From: Saprospiraceae bacterium
GTDB taxonomy: Bacteria; Bacteroidota; Bacteroidia; Chitinophagales; Saprospiraceae
Direction: 5' to 3'
DNA: 23,807 nucleotides
Assembly: GCA_016709995.1 (NCBI GenBank)
Contig: JADJLQ010000004.1
Location: 1-23,807 of the forward strand
The position numbers were made by a program, and so were the translations under genes. Positions 1 to 8,537 of this stretch are shown in pieces. The first letter of the stretch is position 1; each line of letters begins with the position of its first letter. The notes beneath the pieces are model-generated. The model worked only from the letters and a program-made list of their open reading frames with translations, was not told the DNA's origin and ran no database searches.

Positions 1-1018
1 CCAGATATTGATTTTGCCGGAAGACAACAAAGCCCTTTTGCTTCCTTGAGGTCCTTGCTTTCAGCCACGGTGTAATCTTCACTGCCCGGTTGATGGGTAT
101 CAATAGTGAGTGCATTTACACGTATCCCTTTGAACACAGGTTGAGCTCCTATATTATTTAGTTCAGCAGCTTGAGCAGGGTCCCTGACGATAGAAACATT
201 CATACCGGATTGATAACAATAGTCTACTAGTGCATCTGTACTTAAATCGGTATCCGGATTCAGATCGATGAAGGCAAACTGGCGGCTTTGCAGCACTGCC
301 ATACTATCTTGCCAGGGTCCAAATGCTGCGGCCACAGTATTGGAAACTGCATCATCGGGCAATCGTCTGACTTTAAAACTTTTGTACTGCATCTTACTCA
401 GTGAATCATGTCCTTGAAGACAAAAAGTACCGCTGCTCAATTTTTCCATTAAAATCATCCGGGCTCGGTGTAGTCTACTGTTTTTAGGCCATTGAGCCAG
501 ATCTGTACGTTTTTGCCTCTACCAAAGCACGGGTCTCGTACCATTCATTATCCTCAACAAAAGATTTGTACACATTTCGAATACCGTATAAGCTACCCGC
601 TTTTTTAAGCTCTACGTAATCACCTTCGCCAATATGGCTATTGTTGACCTGGATCTCCATAATACCTGTTGAAGGCCAGCCTGTCTCCTGGTAATGAGTG
701 TGAAAATAAATACCAGAGTTGGCCAATGGAAAAGTCTTGACCGTGGCAATCAACTCGAAATTTTTAAAACTATCCTTTAACTGATCTCCAACATAAAATA
801 AGTGATTGCGTTTTCTACTGCTTGTAGCATTCCATCAACCACTGTCCAGGTGCCTACATTTTCTGTTGAGGATTTCAGCCGGTCATGTCTTTGCCACTGA
901 TGAGCTCGACCCACTCCGAATTTGTAGGGGCTGGATCTGCCGTGGCAGGTGCCTTCTCATTTTGCAAGACAATGCGATAAGGAATGTAAGGAGTAGTATT
1001 GAAAATATTGATTTTCAT
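1..1018 (-). CDS. DUF1080 (3-keto-disaccharide hydrolase-like) exported lipoprotein, C-terminus beyond window, frameshifted
   Basis: The best-preserved part (about 484-753) reads ATVKTFPLANSGIYFHTHYQ, then WPSTGIMEIQVNN and YGIRNVYKSF, the typical jelly-roll core of DUF1080, a family that includes 3-keto-disaccharide hydrolases and glycan-binding modules. The domain closes after a frameshift near 460 with FCLQGHDSLSKMQYKSFKVRRLP. Removing one base from the AAAA run at 1002-1005 turns the start into MKINISILLLTFLIALSC, a lipoprotein signal peptide, so I place the start at 1018. Further indels lie near 961, 880 and 820. After the DUF1080 domain the frame continues to the window edge with about 110 residues (IDLNPDTDLSTDALVDYCYQ and beyond), perhaps a degenerate PHP/amidohydrolase-like domain. 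It lies downstream of the serine hydrolase on the same strand, 147 bp away. The substrate is unknown. The family call is firm and the second domain is a guess. Confidence 0.78.
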
Positions 1019-1165
1019 GTTATTGTATTTTATTTTTTATAAATATCAACAGGCCAACATCCGAAAAAAAATGCATCAGATTATTCCTGTCAATTTATTT
1101 CTGGTTTCTTTTGTATTTGGATTTTTTCAGCAAGGCTATTCAAAAGTGTCAGTTCAATTCCAGTA

Positions 1166-2612
1166 TTATTTAGACGATTTAAGGGTCAATAGATCACCAT
1201 GGATGCCCTCTGTGTATTTTAATCTAATCTTCAACACATCGTTGCCTTCAGTACCGGCAGTAGCTGCTACCATGGAAGGCAATCTTGTTACGGCATCCCC
1301 GGGAGAAAGGGTTCAATATTCGCAGACTATTGGATATCCAGGCATTCCAGCCGAAGGGAATAGCTATTTTAGCACCCGCAGAGGCTGATTTGTTCAAAAT
1401 GATCTCACCGCCTTGGATTACTAGTGTTGATTTGAATCGAATGCCATCCCCAGGATTTTCCTTCAATTGATATGTCTGGTTGTTTAATTCTTTTTTGACC
1501 AATGGAGAAGTCGATTCACCCAGTTTCGCATTCAGAGTCAGATTATTACTGAATTGCAGTACCTTTCTTGCACCGATTTGTCCTTTTCAGAGGGCCATCT
1601 TTGATGCCCGGCAATATATGATCCCAAAGTAAAGTCATTTGTTTCGCATATCTGTGCTTTCAGAATTGACAGCGATGACGGCATCATACTGGGGCATGAC
1701 GATACAAAACCGACCAAAGGCTCCATCTCCCGGTAAAACCCGGCTTGTATCACAAAACTGGTACCCATAGCCCTGGGACCAATCACCATCACCCGATTGG
1801 AAGTTATATGTGAAGTAGTCGCTTCATCTACATAAGCTGAATTGATCAATTGTTTTCCTTGCCATAGTCCTTTGTTTAAATATAACTGACCAAACTTGAT
1901 GATATCCCGGTAGTCACCCTCAGGCCATAGCCGGCGACATTGACTCCTTCAGGACTTTCTCCAATCAGCCTGGGTGATACCGAGTGGTTTGAAAAGACGG
2001 GGAGTGAGATAATCAAACATTTTTTGCCCCGTCACTTTGTCAGGATAGCACTGCACATATAGCTGGCTCCCTGTATTGTACAAAAATGCGTACCCGGCTC
2101 TTTTCCAATGGTCTGTCAAAAGTCTCTACCTGGACACTCCTTCTGCTGCAATGCATCGGTCCCATGGTGTCCGAAGCTGTCCTGAGGCCATATTGAGCAG
2201 ATGCCTGATTCCAGCCTGGCCTGATAGTCTGATACCGACACAGGCAAGTGCTCCGAAAACGAGATGACCTACGGAAGTTAGTTTAAATCTGCCTTCCTGC
2301 ACCGCCATGCCGATGGCTGTACTTGTAAAGCTTTTACTCAATGAATATAAAGTGTGAATATGATCTGGGGTAAAATGGATTCCAATAAGCTTGAGATGAC
2401 TTTGCCATGCCGCATCAACAAAATGCGTGGTGCTCCAGACCACTTGCGTTGGCAGCTTGTAAATAATGCAGGATTGCTTCACTGATACACCCTGGCTCTC
2501 AGGCGTTGCAGAGGCCATGCCTTTTTGGTTTCTAAAATGGAGTTACTGACGGCAAAACACCAGCACCAAGGATCAAAGCACCTGATTGATTTAAAATATC
2601 TTCTGATGACAT
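1166..2612 (-). CDS. Serine hydrolase, beta-lactamase class C/S12 fold, probably exported, frameshifted
   Basis: The SxxK nucleophile motif is seen in TLYSLSKSFTSTAIGMA (about 2280-2340). The C-terminal half of the catalytic domain appears after frame correction as YGYQFCDTSRVLPGDGAFG then FCIVMPQYDAVIAVNSEST, the usual end of this hydrolase family. A beta-rich C-terminal extension follows (YQLKENPGDGIRFKSTLVIQ ... IAIPFGWNAWI) and ends in LLTLKSSK with the stop at 1166-1168. The start at 2612 gives MSSEDILNQSGALILGAGVLPS. Restoring three bases in two runs would give MSSRRYFLNQSGALILGAG, a Tat-type signal, which suggests export. At least five indels interrupt the gene. Related proteins include esterases, D-amino-peptidases and penicillin-binding proteins; which reaction this one performs cannot be told. 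It is probably co-transcribed with the DUF1080 gene. Confidence 0.83.
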
Positions 2613-2899
2613 ATATCGAATGATTATGGGATTAAATATAAGGCGAATAGCCGCATTCATTTATTTCATATTGCAAATAATTGTTGCTTGCTGCTTTTAG
2701 CGAAGTTAACTACAACGATTTTATCCCAAAGTATCATCATCCAATGTCAAAGCAGAAAGCGACTTTCTTTGTCCAAAATGGCTAAAAAGGGTGCAAACTG
2801 ATAAAGATATACCCATTACCTTTTTGAATTTGTCTAACATCCTCCTTTTTTAAATTTAGATTGCTTAATACTATTTTTTAAAAATTGTAAACCTCTATT
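2613..2899. other. Intergenic gap between divergent genes
   Basis: This AT-rich stretch of 287 bp separates the minus-strand serine hydrolase from the plus-strand membrane-protein gene, so it should hold both promoters. I found no exact TAnnTTTG box, no tRNA-like fold and no convincing ORF here. Confidence 0.5.
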
Positions 2900-3426
2900 A
2901 TGAAAAAAGTTAGGAATCGGCGCACTCGTAGGCGGCATCATCTTATTTCTGTGGCAGTTTTGTCCTGGTCTGTACTCAATGTCCACAGCTCATGCAGGCC
3001 TATACGCCAAAGCAGGACGAAGTACTTTAAAGCCCTTAATGAAAATCTGAGGAAGGCTTTTATTATATGCCTAATACACCTCCCGGGCAAGAACATGAAA
3101 ATCCTATGGAAGCATATGTCGGTAAACCCTGGGCACAGGTTTATTATCACAAGGCCTATAATGCCAGCATGGGTGCCAATATGGGGCGAGGTCTATTCGT
3201 CGACATCATAGCAGTCTTGTTATTGGCATGGTTGTCCCTGAAAATGAACAATACGAATTTTCAGTCGATTCTATTGTCCAGCCTTGCGGTTGGAATGATC
3301 AGTTATCTGACCACTGTCTATACCAACTCGATCTGGTTCCAGACGCATACCATGGGTGACTTGATAGATAGTATCGTATCCTGGGGATTGGTAGGTGCCT
3401 GGCTGGGATGGTGGCTGAAGCGGTGA
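2900..3426 (+). CDS. Conserved small membrane protein of unknown function, frameshifted near its N-terminus
   Basis: Frame correction gives MKKLGIGALVGGIILFLWQF as an N-terminal membrane segment. A soluble stretch follows (PKQDEVLKALNENLEEGFYY, then MPNTPPGQEHENPMEAYVGK), then three more hydrophobic segments: VDIIAVLLLAWLSLKM, ILLSSLAVGMISYLTTVY and IVSWGLVGAWLGWWLKR. From 3067 to the end the frame is intact. The first 170 bp contain about four indels, the first in the A-run after the ATG. The predicted protein is about 175 residues. The soluble part between the first and second membrane segments contains an acidic, proline-rich stretch. I recognise it only as an uncharacterised Bacteroidota-type membrane protein and assign no function. 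It converges on alkB with only 6 bp between the stops. Confidence 0.7.
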
Positions 3427-3432
3427 CAAGGC

Positions 3433-4459
3433 CTATGGTTGTGTGGGCAATCGTTTATCCATCGTATTAAACCACCATGGTGGAATTAACGACAATAAAA
3501 TAGAAGCAGGATAACCATGCGCTAGTTTAGGACTGTCAGCCTTAAAGCTCAATCTCTGATAAGGAGTAGTAGCATTGGTATGATGATCTGCATGCCGGGT
3601 AAGTTCGTACAGAAATATTCTGCCTAAAGGCTGATCTGCATCCCAGGAAAGTCCGTCATGGATCGGTCCCGGACTACCTTTTTCGTCCACCGTACGCATT
3701 AAACCATAATGTTCTATATAGTTGACACTTTCCAGAAATAGAAAACCAACGATAGCAATCACCATCGCCATGATCATTGCATAAAATGAAAATAAAACAA
3801 AGATGCCAGCCAGATAAAACAAACTGACCAGCAGAAACCAGATCATCAAATTGTGCCTGCTGTAGACAGGTCGATTTATTGATCGTAATCTTTCTTTCTA
3901 ATTGCCAGGCATGCCGGTAGGAGTCTGTAACTGATCTAACCCAAAACTGTAGATCGGTTCACCCCGCCGGCTGTAGCCGGATCTTGCGGGGTGGCAATAT
4001 ATCTGTGATGTCCCTTATTATGCTCGATAAAAATGCAAATACAATGCAGGCAATAATAAACTCCAGGACATCCATCTGTGGTAGGACCGCGCCGATGCCC
4101 CAATTCATGCGCTACATTGATCCCTGCTGTCCCTGATGACCAACCCTACGCTGAATATAAATCCGATATGTTCTGCCAAAGTCAGACCAGAAGTATATTG
4201 GACCGTATACAAATAATAAAAATAATAAAATACAGTAAGGGAAGATTGAGATAAAGAAACAAATTGAATAAGACAGGGCTTTCATGGATCGACTCAGGTT
4301 TTGCAGGTCTTTTCATTTTATTAAAAAAAGCCCTTCTATCAGTGGTATCAAAACAAATCCAATATACATAGCCCCGGGGGCTGCCCACCCCTTGAAATAC
4401 AAACCCGCTATAGCACTTGCCGGAGCGGCATAGGCCAGTAAATATTTCCATTTGGTCAT
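3433..4459 (-). CDS. alkB: AlkB-type non-heme diiron membrane hydroxylase (alkane 1-monooxygenase family), frameshifted
   Basis: All histidine clusters of the AlkB/xylene monooxygenase family can be read across the frames: AHELGHRR (about 4095), FIEHNKGHHRYIATP (about 4000), NYIEHYGL (about 3710) and LTRHADHHTNATTPYQ (about 3590). The last cluster is followed by the usual LAHGYPASILLSLIPPWW ending. These histidines bind the two irons that hydroxylate terminal methyl groups of alkanes or related hydrocarbons, with electrons from rubredoxin; no rubredoxin gene is visible here. The start at 4459 gives MTKWKYLLAYAAPASAIAG, a membrane segment, and more membrane helices follow. At least four indels break it, including one in a GC-rich stretch near 3965. 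It starts 20 bp after the AIM24 gene and is probably its operon partner. Substrate range cannot be judged; a fatty-acid or terpene methyl hydroxylase is possible. Confidence 0.85.
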
Positions 4460-4479
4460 ATGCTAATGCCGGTTAAATT

Positions 4480-5269
4480 TTAAATACCATCTCCGTCCAG
4501 AAATCGGCCCAGCCCGCCTAAGATGCTGCCTTCACCTTTTTGTTTAAATCCACCATAAGAGATGATCCTGCTGGCGAGCCGACTGATCGGCAGAGTCTGT
4601 ATCCAGACATATCCGGGCCTTTAAGAGTAGCGAAAAACAATCCTTCGCCACCGAAAATTGTATTTTTATTCCCCCAATGAATTCAATACTGTAATGCACC
4701 GAAGGTGTGAACGCCACAATACATCCAGTATCAATTTTTAAAGTCTCCCCATGCTTTAATTCCTTTTCACATGACCGCCTGCATGGACAAATGCCATCCC
4801 GTCTCCTTCAAGTTTTTGCATGATAAATCCCTCGCCTCCAAACAAGCCGGTACCCAGCTTGCGTTGAAATTCTATACCCACCTGCACGCCTTTGGCTGCG
4901 CATAAAAAAGCATCTTTCTGGCAGATCATTTTACCCCCAGGGCATACAAGTCTAAGGGAATGATTTTGCCAGGATAAGGAGATGCAATGAAACACGGTGT
5001 TTATTCATACCCATATTAGTAAAAGCGGTCATAAACAAACTTTCCCCGGTGAGAACACGCTTACCTGCGGACATTAACTTTCCGAGAAACCCTTTATCAT
5101 GATTACGGCCATCCCCAAAGATTGTTTCCATCTGGATGGGTTCGTCCATCATCATAAAAGCTCCGGCTTCAGCGATGGCTGTTTCACTGGGATCCAGCTC
5201 TATCTCCACATATTGCATTTCTTCGCCATAGATTTTGTAGTCTATCTCGTGATCTTGTATTCCCGACAT
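4480..5269 (-). CDS. AIM24 / TIGR00266 family protein, frameshifted
   Basis: The N-terminus reads DHEIDYKIYGEEMQYVEIEL, then DPSETAIAEAGAFMMMDEPI. After a frameshift near 4950 come FLCAAKGVQVGIEFQRKLGT and GLFGGEGFIMQKLEGDGMAF. After another near 4755 come ETLKIDTGCIVAFTPSVHY, then IFGGEGLFFATLKGPGYVW and SILGGLGRFLDGDGI. This is the full repeated beta-structure of the TIGR00266/AIM24 family at its usual length of about 260 residues. I take MSGIQDHEIDY at 5269 as the start; an upstream in-frame Met would overlap the response regulator and is not supported. The mitochondrial homologue affects membrane organisation, but the bacterial role is not established. It starts 49 bp after the regulator gene and 20 bp before alkB, so it is probably the third gene of the operon. 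Confidence 0.85.
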
Positions 5270-5318
5270 GTAATTTTTTTTGGCAAAGGTAACAGATTTA
5301 GCAGCTTCACCCCACACC

Positions 5319-6002
5319 TCAATCCACCAATCTATATCCAACTCCTTTTAAAGTAATGATTTGTATTTGTTCATCCTCTTTGAGGTAGTCCCTCAATTTT
5401 GTAATGTACACATCGAGATTGCGGGAATTGAAAAAAGAATCATCGCCCCAGATTTTATCAAGGATGTTTTTACGCAGGACAGTTTCGTGTTTATTCTCCA
5501 GGAGCATGGACAGCAGCTCCGTCTCGCGGTGGGACAATCTTTTTGTTTTTTCGTTTAACAACAATTCCTGGCGGCCTTGAAAGAATAGGTATCTGCCTAG
5601 GGGGATAAAATCTTGTTTGGAATCTGGGTAAGGAGTTTTATTGACGAGTGCCAACAAATTTTTAATCCTTACGATCAATTCTTCCATACTGAACGGTTTG
5701 CGGATATAATCGTTGCCTCCGCTACTAAACCCATCGAGGGCATCTTCCGTTTGATTTTTGGCAGTAAGAAAGATGATGGGTACATTTTTGTCCTGCAGGC
5801 GAATGCGTTTACTGACTTCATACCCATCCAGATGAGGAAGCATTACATCCAGCACACAGATGTCAGGTTGGAATTCAGTGAAAGCTGACACAGCATGATC
5901 TCCTCTCGTCACTAACCGGACCTCAAATTGGCGACTACTTAAAGTTTCACTGACGATTTTCGCCAGGTTGGGTTCGTCCTCTACGTACAATAGTCTGATC
6001 AT
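5319..6002 (-). CDS. OmpR-family response regulator
   Basis: This intact 227-residue protein has a receiver domain at residues 1-120 with the acidic pocket E8/D9, the phospho-acceptor D52 (CVLDVMLP), T80 and K102 (RKPFSMEEL). A winged-helix DNA-binding domain of the OmpR/PhoB type follows at residues 130-227 (LSHRETELLSMLLEN ... SRNLDVYITKLRDYL ... TLKGVGYRLVD). Its ATG overlaps the kinase stop codon (ATGA), so it is translationally coupled to the kinase. By family it binds tandem direct repeats after phosphorylation. The ATTAACCT repeats at 7522-7561 in front of the operon are the obvious candidate site. Likely targets are its own operon and the divergent GLPGLI gene, which is inference. Confidence 0.96.
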   Translation of the reverse strand: MIRLLYVEDEPNLAKIVSETLSSRQFEVRLVTRGDHAVSAFTEFQPDICVLDVMLPHLDGYEVSKRIRLQDKNVPIIFLTAKNQTEDALDGFSSGGNDYIRKPFSMEELIVRIKNLLALVNKTPYPDSKQDFIPLGRYLFFQGRQELLLNEKTKRLSHRETELLSMLLENKHETVLRKNILDKIWGDDSFFNSRNLDVYITKLRDYLKEDEQIQIITLKGVGYRLVD

Positions 6003-7481
6003 CCGGCAGGGAGTATAACATTAAATACAGATCCTTTACCCAGTTCGCTATCGATGGATATAGCACCACCCATTTCTTTGACGATTCGCCAGACAAAAGC
6101 CAATCCTAAGCCATGCCCTTTGACCGTATGGACATTGCCACGGGGTACACGATAAAACTTTTCGAAAATTTTTTGCTGATGGTCACTGCCTATTCCGGGG
6201 CCATTGTCTTTTACTATGAGTTCTACCTGATCTTGATTCTTATTGATATAGATGTCTATCTGGGGTTCTTCCTTGTCGCTGTATTTTAGAGCATTGTCGA
6301 GTAGATTGTAGACGATGCCGGACACCCACTGAGGATCGGCATACAGGCTGATATCAGGCTCGGATTGATGGATCAGAATACGGGTATGTTGCTTTTCAGT
6401 CTGCAGCTGCAAGGTCTCTGTGATATTAGTGACCAGTTGTGTAAGAGGGATGATCTCTTTTTGGGCGGCTGGTAAGGCCCGATCGATATTGGACATAGAC
6501 AGCACCCGATCGACCAGGAGCGATAGTCGATCCAGTTCATTACGGGATATCCTCAGGTAATCATCCCTTTTGGCGACATCATTGATTCCATCAAACTCGT
6601 GCAGCGCTTCTAGTGCTACACGCACCGTCGAAATGGGGGTCTTAAGCTCATGAGTCATGTTTTGAATGAAATCACTTTTGGCTTCGAGAAGATTTTTCTC
6701 TTCTGATCGTTGTGGTCATACTGTAGAATGCCAGGCCCAGGCAAGCCAATAACAGAAGCGCCAAAAAAATTCCGCCCATAATTTTTTTAATATCAACCAG
6801 GGTTCTGGTTGCAGCAACACATCAAATTTTTCATTGGTAGCAAGGTCATGGTAGGTTCCGGCTATATTTTTTTCATTCCAGGAGACCTGACCGGTGTCAG
6901 CATATTGATTGAGTGTATAGTGGATGGGTATGCCTGCGCGCTGCAGGTTGAGATCAAACTTTTCCTTTAAACTATCGGAGATATTATTAACAGTGCTGAG
7001 TGTTCGGTGGAGAGAATCGATAGACATCCCTTTGTTTACACTGGATCGAAGGATTAGTGAGATGACCCCTTCAGTCTGATGCAGGGAGCGATTGTCTTCA
7101 GAGATCTCTCTTTTGATAGTGATGCCCCCTTTTGGGCCAATTTCTTTCTTTTGAGTAAGTATTTTTAAAGGATGTGGTCCGTTGTGGGCTATGGTCTGGT
7201 CTTCTTGAGCATTGATCACCATCACCTTGACAGAATCAGCTTTGATATCAGTAGTAAACTCAAATTTATTATTAAAGCTATCAGATCTGAACATCAGTTG
7301 ATTAATGAGACCACCTTCAATTGAATTGACCGCATTGACAAAAGATAGCCGACTTCTTTTTGAGATTTTCTTTTTCCGTTTGGTAGGCTTTGTACAAATA
7401 AATAGTCAGGAAAGCCGTGAGCACAATCATGCTGGGCCACATCAGCAAAGAGATCCATCTTTCGTTTATTCGTCTGGGCAC
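5999..7481 (-). CDS. Membrane sensor histidine kinase, frameshifted
   Basis: The domain order is an N-terminal membrane helix (MWPSMIVLTAFLTIYLYKAY), a periplasmic sensor region of about 200 residues without a recognisable fold, and a second helix (IMGGIFLALLLLACLGLAF). Then come HisKA with the phospho-acceptor in NMTHELKTPISTVRVALEA and HATPase_c with N-box NLLDNALKYSD, G1 DNGPGIG, F-box FEKFYRV and G2 GHGLGLAF. Three frameshifts break it, each in a homopolymer: A4 at 7340-7343, T7 at 6782-6788 and T5 at 6693-6697. Correcting them gives one continuous kinase of about 490 residues, so they look like sequencing errors. I take the GTG at 7481 as the start; ATG at 7442 is the alternative, and a TAATTTTG -7 box sits just upstream of 7481. 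The signal it senses is unknown. Confidence 0.93.
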
Positions 7482-7521
7482 AGTACAAAATTAGTCGCAA
7501 TATTGCAGGGATGTGTATATC

Positions 7522-7561
7522 ATTAACCTTAATTAACCTTGCTTCCACCTTTGATTAACCT
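7522..7561. promoter_or_regulatory. Three ATTAACCT direct repeats, putative response-regulator operator
   Basis: The 8-mer ATTAACCT occurs exactly three times, at 7522-7529, 7532-7539 and 7554-7561, so the steps are 10 and 22 bp, about one and two helical turns. It lies in the gap between the divergent kinase/regulator operon and the GLPGLI gene. OmpR-family regulators typically bind direct repeats with about one-turn spacing. I did not find the 8-mer elsewhere in the window by eye. Binding is inferred, not shown. Confidence 0.5.
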
Positions 7562-7581
7562 CAAATCATATTTTGTCTGCC

Positions 7582-7589
7582 TATGTTTG
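7582..7589 (+). promoter_or_regulatory. Possible Bacteroidota -7 box for the GLPGLI gene
   Basis: TATGTTTG matches the TAnnTTTG -7 consensus and lies 39 bp before the GLPGLI start codon. The nearest upstream TTG triplets are too close or too far for a standard -33 element, so an activator bound to the adjacent ATTAACCT repeats may stand in for it. Confidence 0.3.
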
Positions 7590-7628
7590 CACCAGCAATT
7601 ATTTATAAACATGCTAAATTTTATATCA

Positions 7629-8381
7629 ATGAAAAAAATAAGTGTACTCATTATCGTTCTCTACTTTTCTTATGGCCTGATGGCTCAGACTTCGGGGGTA
7701 ATCAATTTTACTGAAACCATCAAGCTACATATGGAGATGCCCGGCCAGGATCCGGAAATGATGAAAAAAATACCACAGACACATTCTGTACAAAAGGTTT
7801 TATACTTCCAGGGTGGAGAATCGCTGTATAAAAATAATCTGGGCAACCAGGATCTAGAAGTAAATAATAATGATCAGCATGGCGGCGAGATCCGTATGGT
7901 GATGAAATCCCCTGAAAATACACTATACGCTGATGTAAAAAATAATGTCATGATCAACTCGCAGGAGTTTTTTGGAAAATTATTTTTAATCAACGGTGAA
8001 AACAAAAAACAACTTTGGAAAATAACCGGAGAGCAAAAAACGCTGCTGGATTATACTTGTGTCAAAGCGATGTTACAGGACACGACCAATACAGTGGCTT
8101 GGTTTACGACAAAACTACCTGCCAATATGGGGCCTAATGGATTTACCGGTTTGCCTGGCATGATCATGATGGTAGATATTGACAACGGGGAGCGCATTTA
8201 TGTAGCGTCTAAAATTGAACTCCGGGACCTGGCTGAAGGAGAAATGACTAAACCAGAAAAAGGAAAGAAAGTGTCTGGAGAAGAATTTGAAAAAATCAGA
8301 AAAGAAAAAATGGAAGAAATGGGTGCGGTACAAGGCAAAGGAGGCACTTTTAAAGTCATGATTCGGGAGGAAAGGAATTAG
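7629..8381 (+). CDS. GLPGLI family exported protein
   Basis: This intact protein of about 250 residues starts with a clear signal peptide (MKKISVLIIVLYFSYGLMAQ) and carries the family signature as FTGLPGMIMMVDIDNGE near residue 175. The middle reads LWKITGEQKTLLDYTCVKAM, also typical of TIGR01200. The C-terminal 60 residues are highly charged (EEFEKIRKEKMEEMGA). I place the start at 7629 because the signal peptide begins there; an in-frame upstream extension from 7539 has no export signal and overlaps the operator region. GLPGLI proteins are restricted mainly to Bacteroidota, have no established biochemical role, and often sit beside outer-membrane barrels, as here. It is probably controlled by the divergent two-component system. 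Confidence 0.93.
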   Translation: MKKISVLIIVLYFSYGLMAQTSGVINFTETIKLHMEMPGQDPEMMKKIPQTHSVQKVLYFQGGESLYKNNLGNQDLEVNNNDQHGGEIRMVMKSPENTLYADVKNNVMINSQEFFGKLFLINGENKKQLWKITGEQKTLLDYTCVKAMLQDTTNTVAWFTTKLPANMGPNGFTGLPGMIMMVDIDNGERIYVASKIELRDLAEGEMTKPEKGKKVSGEEFEKIRKEKMEEMGAVQGKGGTFKVMIREERN

Positions 8382-8390
8382 GAACTTTGT

Positions 8391-8492
8391 TCGCGCAATA
8401 ACAATGTAATAGTCGCGCAACGACTTGCCTACCGGCAGGCAGGCACAAAGACGCAAAGTTGAGTTTTACATTCATCGCGCAACGACGCAAAG
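8391..8492. repeat. Degenerate intergenic short-repeat cluster
   Basis: Between the GLPGLI and barrel genes TCGCGCAA occurs at 8391, 8413 and 8475. The last two copies extend to TCGCGCAACGAC. GACGCAAAG occurs at 8450 and 8484. Between them is a GC-rich near-palindrome (GCCTACCGGCAGGC, 8428-8441). No ORF crosses this stretch convincingly. Similar GACGCAAAG-type runs are common as intergenic debris in Bacteroidota, in my recollection; no function is known. Confidence 0.55.
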
Positions 8493-8537
8493 AGGGATTG
8501 TAGCGTAGTAGCATATTAAAACTAAGGCTCTGGTTTT

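Noticed and set aside
3474..3485. 12-bp palindrome CCACCATGGTGG as an operator or terminator
   Set aside because: It encodes the conserved PPWW ending of AlkB; codon constraint explains it.
3960..3993. GC-rich nested inverted repeat
   Set aside because: It lies inside the AlkB block IATPQDPATAG and has no T-run; a coding coincidence that may have promoted a sequencing error.
4952..5341. AIM24 start at 5341 overlapping the response regulator
   Set aside because: The family N-terminus begins at MSGIQDHEIDY (5269); the added residues overlap the regulator's end and match nothing.
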